Source: an uncultured Bacteroidales bacterium
Lineage (GTDB): Bacteria; Bacteroidota; Bacteroidia; Bacteroidales; Muribaculaceae
DNA length: 64,000 bases
Reading direction: 5' to 3'
Assembly (NCBI GenBank): GCA_902776435.1
Contig: CACYQB010000011.1
Span: 1-64,000, forward strand
The notes under the pieces are model-generated. The model saw nothing but the letters and a program-made list of their open reading frames with translations, made no database searches and was not told the DNA's origin. Shown here piece after piece: positions 1-8,963 of this stretch (position 1 is the first letter of the stretch; each line of letters starts with the position of its first letter). The position numbers and the translations under genes were made by a program.

Positions 1-1
1 C

Positions 2-2869
2 ACCTTGAATCAAGCCTTGAATGTCAGTGGTGGTACCATCACTTTCTTAAGCGAGGGCAACTATCCGTGGATAACCATGCAAGGCTCAGGAAGGGTGTAC
101 GCCCAATCGGGCAATGCCGGCGTTTCTTCCAGCACCTCGGAAATGACCGCCACCATCAGCATCGCTCAAACGTCAACTTTATCATTCGACTTTAAGGCTT
201 GGGGCGAGGGGTCAAGCTATGACGTATGCCGATTTTTGATCGACGGTGTGGAGCAGTTCAAATATGGCGCCCGTGATAATGACTGGGAAACCTATAGCGT
301 AGACCTTGCTGCGGGTAACCATACGCTCACGTGGAGCTACAGCAAGGACGGCAACGTCAATCCCACGGGCGATTACTTCGCTGTGGATAATGTCGCTTTC
401 ACCGCGAAACCCGAGGCCTATGCCTGCTACACGTCGTCGAACACGACGCTGACGTTCTACTTCGACACCCAGCGCAGCAGCCGCTCGGGCACGACCTATG
501 ACCTGAACTCGGGCTCCACCTATCCCTTATGGTCGTATGATGAGTCCGTTGTCAGCGCCACCAAGGTGGTCTTTAACTCTTCGTTCGCCAATGCCCGCCC
601 GACAACCACCTACGGATGGTTTTATGGTATGTCAAAGCTTGAATATTTCACGGGCATGGAATACTTGAATACTAGTGAGGTGACCAATATGGGCAATATG
701 TTCAATAGATGCTCTGCCCTGACGAGCATTGACGTGAGCCACTTCAACACGGCCAATGTGACCAATATGTCTAGCATGTTCGCTGATTGTTCAGGCTTAT
801 GGAGCTTAAACCTGAGAAGTTTCAACACGGCCAATGTGACTAATATGTCTGGCATGTTCTCTGATTGTTCAGGCTTGCAGAACATAGAGCTGAGCAGTTT
901 CAACACGGCCAATGTGACCGATATGAGTAACATGTTCGCTTATTGTTCAGGCTTTGACTGGTTTAAAACACTTGACTTGAGCAGTTTTAACACATCGAGA
1001 GTAAACAGCATGCGTGGTATGTTTCATTCCTGCTGCAACTTGGTCACCATCCTCGCGGGTCGCTATTGGAGCACTGAGTCTGTCACTGATTCCTACAATA
1101 TGTTCTACAGCTGTATCAGCCTGGTGGGCGGCCAGGGCACGACCTACAGTTCACTCAACCCGAAGGACAAGACCTATGCCCACCGCGACGGAGGCCCCAG
1201 CAATCCAGGCTACTTCACCGCACCGACCGAGGCCTATGCAGTGTACACACCATCGAACACGACGCTCACGTTCTACTACGACAACAAGCTCGACACTCGA
1301 CCTGGAACGCGTTACTACCTCAACGAGGGCTCTAACAATACAGATTGGCACAATGACGGCACCAATGCGAGTGTGACCCAGGTGGTTTTTGACCCCTCGT
1401 TCGCTGATGCCCGCCCGACAACTACCTGCGATTGGTTCTATGAAATGAGGAAACTTCAGTCCATCACGGGCATGAAGGAATACCTGAACACCAGTCAGGT
1501 AACCGATATGAGTTATATGTTTACTTACTGCCAAGCCTTGACAAGTCTTGACTTGATCAATTTCAACACGTCTAAGGTGACCAAAATGAGTTACATGTTC
1601 GGTATCTGCACAAATCTGCAGACCATCTATGTGGGCAGTGGCTGGAGCACAGATGCTGTAACGAGCTCCTACATGATGTTCACTACCTGCACCAGCCTAG
1701 TGGGCGGCATGGGCACGACCTACAATGCCAGCCATTTGGACAAGGCTTATGCCCACATCGACGGCGGCACGAGCAACCCGGGTTATTTCACCGCCGGAAA
1801 CGAGGCCTATGCATGTTACACACCGTCAAACACGACGTTGACGTTCTACTTCGACACCCAGCGCAGTAGTCGCCCAGGTACGACCTATGACTTGAACAGG
1901 GGCCACAGCGATAACGGTTGGGAAATCGACGGCACCAATAAGTATGTGACCAAGGTGGTCTTTAACCCATCGTTCGCTGATGCCCGCCCAACGACCACCT
2001 ACTCATGGTTCTATAATATGCAAAATCTTCAGACCATCACGGGCATGAGCTACCTGAACACCAGCGAGGTAACCAATATGGCTTACATGTTCTGTGGCTG
2101 TGAAAAAATGACGAGCCTTGACGTGAGCAGTTTCAACACGGCTAACGTGACAGACATGAACTCGATGTTCAGAGACTGTTGCGTTCTGTCAAGCCTTGAC
2201 GTGAGCAATTTCAACACGGCCAATGTGACCAACATAGCTTACTTGTTTGCTTTCTGCGAAGAATTGACAAGCCTCGACTTGAGCAGTTTCAACACGTCTA
2301 AGGTGACCAACATGTCTGGTTTGTTCGTCAAATGCTCTTCTTTGACAAGTCTGAACTTGAGCAGTTTCAACACGTCTAAGGTGACCAATATGTCCGAATT
2401 GTTCAGAGGCTGCAACGGCCTGACGAGCCTTGACGTGAGCAATTTCAACACGTCCAATGTGACCAACATGAGTTCCATGTTCTATGACTGCACTGATCTA
2501 CAAACTGTTTATGTAGGCAATGACTGGAGCACCGCTGCTGTGACTCAATCCACAGAGATGTTCTTTAACTGCACCAGCCTGGTGGGCGGCAAGGGCACGA
2601 CCTATCATGAAAACCATGTGGATGCTGCCTATGCCCACATAGACGGCGGCCCCAGCAACCCGGGCTACTTCACCGCGAAGCAAGACTTCCAGCGTGGTGA
2701 CGTCAACGGCGACGGCAACGTGACCATCAGCGATGTGACAGCTCTGATCGACCTGCTGTTGGGAGGCGGCACAATAAATAATCCCGCTGCCGACTGCAAC
2801 GGTGACTCCAACGTAACCATCAGCGACGTCACCGCCCTCATCGACTTCCTCCTCGGCGGCACCTGGTGA
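2..2869 (+). CDS. DUF285 (BspA-like) repeat surface protein with dockerin, 5'-truncated by window
   Basis: The frame is open from the first base, so the N-terminus lies outside the window; the TTG at 5 is unlikely to be the true start. The first ~135 visible residues look like a beta-sandwich of the choice-of-anchor/MAM type. Three DUF285 modules follow, starting near residues 137, 409 and 600 (numbered from base 5). Each opens with EAYA-Y-SNTTLTFY and continues as ~23-residue repeats of the form SLDLSSFNTSKVTNMSxMF. Each module closes with VGG-GTTY---AHIDGG-SNPGYFT. The C-terminus (about residues 898-954) is a type I dockerin with two DVNGDGNVTISDVTALID-like calcium loops. DUF285 proteins are extracellular or surface proteins; here I infer export and a binding or adhesion role, not catalysis. 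Closely related to the next gene downstream. Confidence 0.9.
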   Translation, partial: TLNQALNVSGGTITFLSEGNYPWITMQGSGRVYAQSGNAGVSSSTSEMTATISIAQTSTLSFDFKAWGEGSSYDVCRFLIDGVEQFKYGARDNDWETYSVDLAAGNHTLTWSYSKDGNVNPTGDYFAVDNVAFTAKPEAYACYTSSNTTLTFYFDTQRSSRSGTTYDLNSGSTYPLWSYDESVVSATKVVFNSSFANARPTTTYGWFYGMSKLEYFTGMEYLNTSEVTNMGNMFNRCSALTSIDVSHFNTANVTNMSSMFADCSGLWSLNLRSFNTANVTNMSGMFSDCSGLQNIELSSFNTANVTDMSNMFAYCSGFDWFKTLDLSSFNTSRVNSMRGMFHSCCNLVTILAGRYWSTESVTDSYNMFYSCISLVGGQGTTYSSLNPKDKTYAHRDGGPSNPGYFTAPTEAYAVYTPSNTTLTFYYDNKLDTRPGTRYYLNEGSNNTDWHNDGTNASVTQVVFDPSFADARPTTTCDWFYEMRKLQSITGMKEYLNTSQVTDMSYMFTYCQALTSLDLINFNTSKVTKMSYMFGICTNLQTIYVGSGWSTDAVTSSYMMFTTCTSLVGGMGTTYNASHLDKAYAHIDGGTSNPGYFTAGNEAYACYTPSNTTLTFYFDTQRSSRPGTTYDLNRGHSDNGWEIDGTNKYVTKVVFNPSFADARPTTTYSWFYNMQNLQTITGMSYLNTSEVTNMAYMFCGCEKMTSLDVSSFNTANVTDMNSMFRDCCVLSSLDVSNFNTANVTNIAYLFAFCEELTSLDLSSFNTSKVTNMSGLFVKCSSLTSLNLSSFNTSKVTNMSELFRGCNGLTSLDVSNFNTSNVTNMSSMFYDCTDLQTVYVGNDWSTAAVTQSTEMFFNCTSLVGGKGTTYHENHVDAAYAHIDGGPSNPGYFTAKQDFQRGDVNGDGNVTISDVTALIDLLLGGGTINNPAADCNGDSNVTISDVTALIDFLLGGTW

Positions 2870-2915
2870 TGTGAGCAAGCTCTCGCTTCGCTCGCTGATT
2901 AGAGATTAGAGGGGT

Positions 2916-2943
2916 GTCCGCATTCCTGACGGGGAGTGCGGAC
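2916..2943 (+). terminator. hairpin after first DUF285 gene
   Basis: Stem of 11 bp with one mismatch (2916-2926 with 2933-2943, core GTCCGCA/TGCGGAC), 47 bp after the stop codon. There is no clean T-run, so it may be a weak terminator or an mRNA 3'-end stabiliser. The remaining 2944-3308 is AT-rich and holds no gene I can support. Confidence 0.4.
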
Positions 2944-3308
2944 GCCTTCGTGTACACGTGCCAACATCGTGAATAGGTCCTCGCAAGGCTCAGAAAAATC
3001 GTAACAAAGCGTTCACAAATTCAAACAAATCATAGTATTAAATTTGTCTTGATTTGTTATAGATTTGTTTTGATTTTTGGCCACTTGCGGCCACCCTTCG
3101 GAGTGGCATCTGAGAAAAACAGCTATAAGCACAATAAGCACAATCAATTGATTAACAATTAATTAAATTGTCTTTCTTGTAGTTCAAATTGTTATGGTTT
3201 TGTGTGGTTGCCATCAGCTTGTTCCGATTGATCAGTTGTTCATCTATCTGAGTGGTGATGCCAACTAAAAAAATTAAGTACTAATGGGCGGAAACTAAAA
3301 AATATTAC

Positions 3309-3316
3309 TATATTTG
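3309..3316 (+). promoter_or_regulatory. Bacteroidetes -7 promoter box
   Basis: TATATTTG matches the TAnnTTTG box recognised by the Bacteroidetes housekeeping sigma factor. It lies 34 bp before the ATG at 3343. No TTTG lies at the usual 19-nt spacing, so the assignment rests on the -7 box and its position only. Confidence 0.5.
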
Positions 3317-3342
3317 CAACAAATATTAACTTTTAATACAAC

Positions 3343-5973
3343 ATGGTTATGAAACACAAGACATTACTCATTCGGTTGGTCGTCCTGGTGACGGCCATGA
3401 TGTGCGCCCTCGGCGCTAGAGCTGCCGAGGCCTATGCCTGCTACACGCCGTCGAACACGACGTTGACGTTCTACTACGACAACCTGCGCAGCAGTCGCTC
3501 GGGCACGACCTACGACCTGAACACGGAGCTCATGTTTCCTGATTGGAACAGTGACAGCACCAATGCCAAAGTGACCCAGGTGGTATTCCACCAGTCGTTC
3601 GCCAACACTTGCCCAACGAGCACCTACGCTTGGTTTGAAGGCATGTCAAGACTTCAATCCATTGTAAACATCAACTACCTGAACACCAGCGAGGTCACTT
3701 TTATGAGCTACATGTTCCAGGGTTGCACTGGTTTGACGAGTCTTGACTTGACTCATTTCAATACTGCCAAGGTGAAAAGCATGAGTTACATGTTCAATAA
3801 TTGTTCTGGCCTGATGAGCATTGATGTGAGAAGTTTCAATACGTCCAAGGTAGGAAACATGTACAGCATGTTCGCTGACTGCACTGGTTTGACAAGTCTT
3901 GACTTGGGCAATTTCGACACGTCCCAGCTGAGATTATCGTCACTAATGTTCTATAATTGTTCTAACCTGCAAACCATCTATGCCAGCGACGATTTCAACA
4001 TGGTCGGCGTTACCTCAGATAATATGTTCTCAGGTTGCATTAGCCTTGTGGGAGGACAGGGTACGGTCTATAATGCCTACCACACGAATGGTAACTATGC
4101 CCACATCGACGGTGGCCCGAGCAACCCCGGCTACTTTACCAGATCCACTATTGAGCGCGAAGCCTATGCCTGCTACACTGAGTCGAACACGACGCTGACG
4201 TTCTACTACGACTACCAGCGTAGCAGCCGCTCGGGCACGACCTACGACCTGAATACGGGAGAAAATAGTGCTGCTTGGCAACCCATCGCACATTATGTGA
4301 ACCATGTAGTGTTCGACCCTTCATTTGCCGCTGCCCGTCCCAGATCGACCCATCAGTGGTTTTTGTTCATGGATAACCTTCAGTCCATCACGGGCATGAA
4401 GGAATACCTGAACACATCAGAGGTGACAACCATGAGGAACATGTTTTGGGGTTGCAGTGCCTTGACGAGCCTCGACGTGAGCGGCTTTAATACGTCCAAA
4501 GTGACAGACATGTCAAGCCTGTTCAATGGTTGTAGCAGTTTGACAAGCCTTGACGTGAGCGGCTTGAACACTGCTAATGTGACAGACATGGAAGGCTTGT
4601 TCGCTGACTGCAGCGGTCTGACGAGCCTTGACTTGAGCGAGTGGGATACGTATAAGGTATCAAAGATGGGGCTCATGTTCTATCGCTGCAGCAACCTGAC
4701 AACCATCTTTGTGGGTGACAATTGGACCATACATTTGATTTCTTGGAATACGAGTATAAACATGTTCTATGAGTGCACGAACTTGGTGGGCAGCCAGGGA
4801 ACGACCTACGACGCCGACCACGTGAGCATGACCTATGCCCACATCGATGGTGGCCCGAGCAACCCGGGCTACCTGACCGATAAGAATGCGCCTGTTGCTT
4901 ACGTCTGCTACACGCCCTCGAACACGACCATGACGTTCTATTACGACAACCAGCGCTGGAACCGTCCGGGCACGGTATACGGCCTGACCCTTCCGGATGA
5001 CTCACTCTGGCCCGGTTGGTACTTTGACTACGACACCCAGGCTGCGGTCACCAGAGTGGTGTTTGACCAGACATTCAGCAATGTCCGTCCTCAAACGACC
5101 TATGCCTGGTTTAGCGGGATGTCGAATCTCACTACCATCACCGGCATGAAGGAATACCTGAACACGTCTGAGGTGACGAACATGAATATTATGTTCTCGG
5201 GGTGCTCTAGCCTGACGAGCCTCGACGTGAGCGGCTTCAACACATCCAATGTGGAATATATGGTCAGCATGTTCGCTTTCTGCAGCAGCCTGACGAACCT
5301 CGACTTGAGCAGTTTCAACACGTCTAATGTGAGTTTCATGAGTTATATGTTCAGTTATTGCCGGAAATTACAGACCGTCAACCTGAGCAGTTTCAACACG
5401 TCCAACGTGGTGGAGATGAGTGGCATGTTCACTGAATGCAACAAGTTGGCGAGCGTTGATCTGAGCAGTTTCAACACGTCCAATGTGACCAGCATGAATA
5501 CCCTTTTCCTTTTTTGCTATGATTTGAAGAGCATTGACCTGAGCAGTTTCAACACTTCTAAGGTGACCGATATGGTAGATATGTTCGGAGCCTGCTCTGG
5601 CTTGACGACCATCTATGTGGGTGACGAATGGAGTACGTCTGCCATCACGCCATCTACCAGTATGTTCTACGGTTGCACCAGCCTAGTGGGCGGCCAGGGA
5701 ACGACCTGGAACGCCAACCATATCGATGCTGCCTACGCCCACATCGACGGCGGCCCCAGCAATCCCGGTTACTTCACCGCGAAGCAAGACTTCCAGCATG
5801 GTGACGTCAACGGCGACAGCAACGTGACCATCAGCGATGTGACGGCCCTGATCGACCTGTTGTTGGGTGGTGGCACCATCACCAACCCCGCTGCCGATTG
5901 CAACGGTGACTCCAACGTAACCATCAGCGACGTCACCGCCCTCATCGACTTCCTCCTCGGCGGCACCTGGTAA
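3343..5973 (+). CDS. DUF285 (BspA-like) repeat surface protein with signal peptide and dockerin
   Basis: Complete 876-residue paralogue of the upstream gene. An N-terminal signal peptide (basic MKHK, then a hydrophobic stretch ending near ALGARA) precedes three DUF285 modules starting near residues 29, 273 and 517. The third has the longest run of S(F)NTSNV---MSxMF repeats. A two-loop type I dockerin occupies about residues 815-876. A second ATG at 3349 would give a more typical start (MKHKTLL); the choice changes only two residues. Predicted to be secreted or surface exposed with a structural or binding role. The dockerin region and the terminator that follows are nearly identical in DNA to a remnant at 8.7-8.9 kb, which suggests recent recombination among these genes. 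Confidence 0.93.
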   Translation: MVMKHKTLLIRLVVLVTAMMCALGARAAEAYACYTPSNTTLTFYYDNLRSSRSGTTYDLNTELMFPDWNSDSTNAKVTQVVFHQSFANTCPTSTYAWFEGMSRLQSIVNINYLNTSEVTFMSYMFQGCTGLTSLDLTHFNTAKVKSMSYMFNNCSGLMSIDVRSFNTSKVGNMYSMFADCTGLTSLDLGNFDTSQLRLSSLMFYNCSNLQTIYASDDFNMVGVTSDNMFSGCISLVGGQGTVYNAYHTNGNYAHIDGGPSNPGYFTRSTIEREAYACYTESNTTLTFYYDYQRSSRSGTTYDLNTGENSAAWQPIAHYVNHVVFDPSFAAARPRSTHQWFLFMDNLQSITGMKEYLNTSEVTTMRNMFWGCSALTSLDVSGFNTSKVTDMSSLFNGCSSLTSLDVSGLNTANVTDMEGLFADCSGLTSLDLSEWDTYKVSKMGLMFYRCSNLTTIFVGDNWTIHLISWNTSINMFYECTNLVGSQGTTYDADHVSMTYAHIDGGPSNPGYLTDKNAPVAYVCYTPSNTTMTFYYDNQRWNRPGTVYGLTLPDDSLWPGWYFDYDTQAAVTRVVFDQTFSNVRPQTTYAWFSGMSNLTTITGMKEYLNTSEVTNMNIMFSGCSSLTSLDVSGFNTSNVEYMVSMFAFCSSLTNLDLSSFNTSNVSFMSYMFSYCRKLQTVNLSSFNTSNVVEMSGMFTECNKLASVDLSSFNTSNVTSMNTLFLFCYDLKSIDLSSFNTSKVTDMVDMFGACSGLTTIYVGDEWSTSAITPSTSMFYGCTSLVGGQGTTWNANHIDAAYAHIDGGPSNPGYFTAKQDFQHGDVNGDSNVTISDVTALIDLLLGGGTITNPAADCNGDSNVTISDVTALIDFLLGGTW

Positions 5974-5998
5974 TTAAACTATCAAGCAAATTCAAGAT

Positions 5999-6033
5999 AA
6001 ATCCCTCATGGTCTCAATGAGCATGAGGGATTT
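5999..6033. terminator. bidirectional intrinsic terminator
   Basis: Perfect 12-bp stem (AAATCCCTCATG with its complement, 11-nt loop), A-rich on the left and T-rich on the right. It lies between convergent genes (DUF285 gene and C10 protease), so it can serve both. A near copy sits at 8909-8943 and a weaker relative at 41203-41231, each after a dockerin gene or remnant. Confidence 0.8.
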
Positions 6034-6062
6034 GTCTTGAATTATTTTGACTCTATTTCTGA

Positions 6063-7820
6063 TCAGTTACCGCTCAACAATCTATCAATAAGAGCCGTCA
6101 AGTCATCGATATTCACGCGGCCATCACCATCAACATCCGCATTACCTGAAGCTACACTACCATTGAGCAATATATCAATAAAAACCGTCACGTCGCTGAT
6201 GGTCACGTTGCCGTCACCGTCCACATCACCAGCGTCTGATACCAGTTCAATTGGCAAAGGTAGAGAACACGCATCTTCCGAAATTCCATATAACGTATGC
6301 CAATTCGTATCATCTGTTGAAAACTTAAGCCATATTCGATCAGATTTTTTGAAATTATCCGAAAGATGAATGCTAGCAGAGAGCGAAATAAAGGGTTCAT
6401 ACTCTATCCATGCTGTATGTGTTTCAGGATCCCAACATGACCTTTGATACCAATAGACAAAACCTGGATCGATTTCTATTGCCTTTCGACATAATTCTTG
6501 TTTAACTGTTCCTGACGAATTACAAATATAAAGAGCCACATTGCCAGAGAATGTTACATTGGACAGGTTTTTAACATAGTACGCTCTAAAATCTATATCT
6601 ACAACGTCATCATTACAATTGATTTTCTGTATTTTTAAGCCAAAATCTTCCCCTTCAGAATTCACAAACATCAGATCGTACTTGTGCTCCTCAGGAGGAG
6701 TAGATTCTGGTTGAATACCAATAATAGCAGATTGTTCAATAGAATAGCCGCAAATGTCATCTATAGAGTAAAAGCCATTACAGCTGCCACTCCATCCAAA
6801 ATTAAAACGGAACATTCCAGTATTGTCATAACCATCACATATGTACGCATGTCCCTCATTCGCATCATTTTTTCCATTACAGATAATGACTCTATCCTCA
6901 TCTATTTCTTTCATCAGCAGAGCAGTCCATTCTTCATCATTATAATCCGACCTATCTATGTAATTCATATATTTGTTATACTTAAAATTGCAAAGCAATG
7001 CATAAAAAGCCTTATATATGGATGCACCGCTTCCATTAGGCGAATAATTCATATTCACCGCAACCCCTGCATGATGAAGTATCTTCGCAACATCATTTTG
7101 AGCAGAGACGGTCCACCCTGTATCATATTCATTTCCCATTGGCAAATTCCAATTATATGTAGTGTTAAAATTCGCACTTTGATAAATATTATAGGTCCGA
7201 GTATAATAGGAATTGCTTCCATATCCTAATTCTGGCCATGAATAGTATCTCATAGCTATAGACATTGCTGCTGCAACACATCCGGCATGACAACGTTCTC
7301 CATTATATGATGGACACTGATTCCACCAAAAATCATAACTTTGATTCCATTTTGCCGTTTCTATCACTTTACCTCCACTTGCAATAAATCTAGTAAAGGT
7401 AGGCTTAGCAGTTGCTTTTTTATCCTTTATCAACTTGATTTGCTTCTTGTAATTATCTAAAAGACAAATCGTTCCGGGAGCAAGATTGTTCTCATCAAAT
7501 GTATCTTCAAAAGAATAAGCAAGAATTTCCCTTGTGCTGCTTTCGCCTGACACAATTACAAATGCAGGCGTATTAACACATTTATAGATATAGAAACACT
7601 CATCATCAGTTTTCATCCCTTTAAGAACTACCTGTTGGAATTCAGGCAACGGCACATTGCTTCTGTCTTTGTTACTGATACTTCTATGAGTTGTAAAGAA
7701 GCGGTATGCTTTTTTCACAGCCTCATCACGGGATACGTTTTCAGCAGAAACCACTTGAAAACACATTGTTGTAAAACAACTAATTAACAGGCATAAAAAA
7801 ATTGTCTTGTTAAGTCTCAT
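6063..7820 (-). CDS. C10 family cysteine protease (streptopain-like) with C-terminal dockerin
   Basis: 585 residues. A signal peptide (hydrophobic residues 6-25) is followed by a Spi-type propeptide (about 28-140) and a C10 peptidase domain. The catalytic Cys is at 181 in GCVAAAM and the catalytic His at 324 in GHAYICDGYD, followed by FNFGWSG as in SpeB/PrtT. The region after ~380 is an unassigned beta-rich domain. The last ~58 residues are a two-loop dockerin (DVDGDGNVTISDVT and DVDGDGRVNIDDLT). The family comprises secreted zymogens that self-process; the periplasm or cell surface is the likely site. Convergent to the DUF285 gene across a shared terminator. Family assignment is firm; substrate unknown. 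Confidence 0.92.
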   Translation of the reverse strand: MRLNKTIFLCLLISCFTTMCFQVVSAENVSRDEAVKKAYRFFTTHRSISNKDRSNVPLPEFQQVVLKGMKTDDECFYIYKCVNTPAFVIVSGESSTREILAYSFEDTFDENNLAPGTICLLDNYKKQIKLIKDKKATAKPTFTRFIASGGKVIETAKWNQSYDFWWNQCPSYNGERCHAGCVAAAMSIAMRYYSWPELGYGSNSYYTRTYNIYQSANFNTTYNWNLPMGNEYDTGWTVSAQNDVAKILHHAGVAVNMNYSPNGSGASIYKAFYALLCNFKYNKYMNYIDRSDYNDEEWTALLMKEIDEDRVIICNGKNDANEGHAYICDGYDNTGMFRFNFGWSGSCNGFYSIDDICGYSIEQSAIIGIQPESTPPEEHKYDLMFVNSEGEDFGLKIQKINCNDDVVDIDFRAYYVKNLSNVTFSGNVALYICNSSGTVKQELCRKAIEIDPGFVYWYQRSCWDPETHTAWIEYEPFISLSASIHLSDNFKKSDRIWLKFSTDDTNWHTLYGISEDACSLPLPIELVSDAGDVDGDGNVTISDVTVFIDILLNGSVASGNADVDGDGRVNIDDLTALIDRLLSGN

Positions 7821-7959
7821 ATTTCCTTGAATTCCGCAGCACTTTTTTGAATTAATCTTATAACACCCTGTACAACTTTTTGTTGCTCAGGATGTTGCCA
7901 TGTCAGATTTTTCACTTATCTCAGTGCTGCAGTTCAAAACAAGCAAAATCTTCAATGAC

Positions 7960-8220
7960 ATGGCAAATGTAAGCATAAAATCTGAGAGAATCACCCCATT
8001 TGGAGGCATTTTTCACGTGATGAAGCTATTGATCCGCCACATAGGCCCTGTTATCGATGAGGTGCCGGGTCTTAGCTGCACCACCTTCGGCTACCAGTAC
8101 AGCGAGATAGTCCGCTCTCTGATGAGAGTGTACTTCTGTGGCGGCGACTGCGTCGAGGATGTGTCGAGCCATCACATGCCCCAACACGAACTTGACAGGA
8201 TAAAGGCAGACGGTAATGGG
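7960..8220 (+). pseudogene. N-terminal fragment of an IS1380-family transposase
   Basis: From the ATG at 7960 the protein reads like the conserved start of Bacteroidales IS1380 transposases: ITPFGGIF--MK, then GYQYSEIVRSLM--YFCGGDCVED. A full transposase is over 400 residues; only ~85-90 are present. The reading frame then continues, without a stop, into unrelated sequence near 8220 (next entry), giving an accidental 203-residue chimera (open from 7900 to 8511). A possible terminal-repeat-like sequence near 7867 was not confirmed. No catalytic region remains, so this cannot encode transposition. Confidence 0.6.
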
Positions 8221-8681
8221 ATGGGCTGTACCTATTGTTGTTTCAAGAGTCCAAGCGGTGATGGATTGAAGGTAATCATCCATACAGACAACTACGATAT
8301 CGACAAGTATTCCAATTGCTATCGACAGGTTGAGCAGATATTCATTGATTATTTTGGGATTAAACCAGACAAAAAATGTGAGGATCTTAGTCGTGCGTGT
8401 TATATCAGCTATGACCCTGAACTCTATCATAACGAAAGGACATTCCCCTGGCATTTTGAGTATAAGCCGGAATTCGATAAACGAGTCAATTCTCCACATC
8501 TACGCTCCTAAACTCCAAATGAAAAACTCCTGCTGAAATGTTTATAGCTCAGATGAATAAACAAAGATCTCCCCTCACCGATTACCAGATTATAAAGATA
8601 TTGGACACCAGGTGGAGTAAGTTTCAAGACAACTATAAAGACGGAAACAGGACTCATAGCGTTTTTGTCCAAGCTAGTAAG
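8221..8681 (+). pseudogene. broken VirE_N / BT4734-like primase-associated gene
   Basis: After the transposase fragment the same frame encodes FKSPSGDGLKVIIH, then DLSRACYISYDPELYHN. These are hallmark segments of the BT4734-like/VirE N-terminal domain found in Bacteroides mobile-element primase proteins. That frame stops at 8511. From about 8550, in another frame, DYQIIKILDTRWSKFQ and DGNRTHSVFVQASKLC resemble the following region of the same proteins, so the gene carries an internal deletion or frameshift. It ends abruptly at ~8682 where dockerin-gene sequence begins. No functional product is expected. Confidence 0.55.
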
Positions 8682-8887
8682 TTATGCTTGGCGGAAAGGG
8701 TACGGCTTTTGATGCCGATCATGTGGATGCTGCCTACGCCCACATCGACGGTGGCCCGAGCAACCCCGGCTACTTCAGCGAGAAGGGCGGTGCCTTCCTG
8801 CGTGGTGACGGCAACGGTGACTCCAACGTAACCATCAGCGACGTCACCGCCCTCATCGACTTCCTCCTCGGCGGCACCTGGAATTAA
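8682..8887 (+). pseudogene. 3' remnant of a DUF285/dockerin gene
   Basis: About 67 codons matching the end of the DUF285 genes upstream: LGGKGTAFDADHVDAAYAH, the IDGGPSNPGYF close of a DUF285 module, then a single dockerin loop (DSNVTISDVTALIDFLLGG) and the same -TW ending. One of the usual two dockerin loops is missing. The downstream DNA (about 60 bp, including the terminator) is nearly identical to that after the 3343-5973 gene. It has no start signal of its own and is fused to the primase remnant. Confidence 0.75.
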
Positions 8888-8908
8888 ACTATCAAGCAAA
8901 TTCAAGAT

Positions 8909-8943
8909 AAATCCCTCATGCTCTCAATGAACATGAGGGATTT
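8909..8943. terminator. bidirectional intrinsic terminator (copy 2)
   Basis: Same 12-bp stem as at 5999-6033 with two changes in the loop region. It sits between the dockerin remnant and the convergent LRR_5/BIG2 gene, whose transcript it probably ends. Confidence 0.75.
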
Positions 8944-8963
8944 GTCATAGATTTGCAGGAGAA

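Noticed and set aside
640..2480. Regular ~70-bp repeats suggesting a CRISPR array
   Set aside because: The repeats are in-frame codons for DUF285 units and the spacers are not unique sequences of constant length; no cas genes are present.
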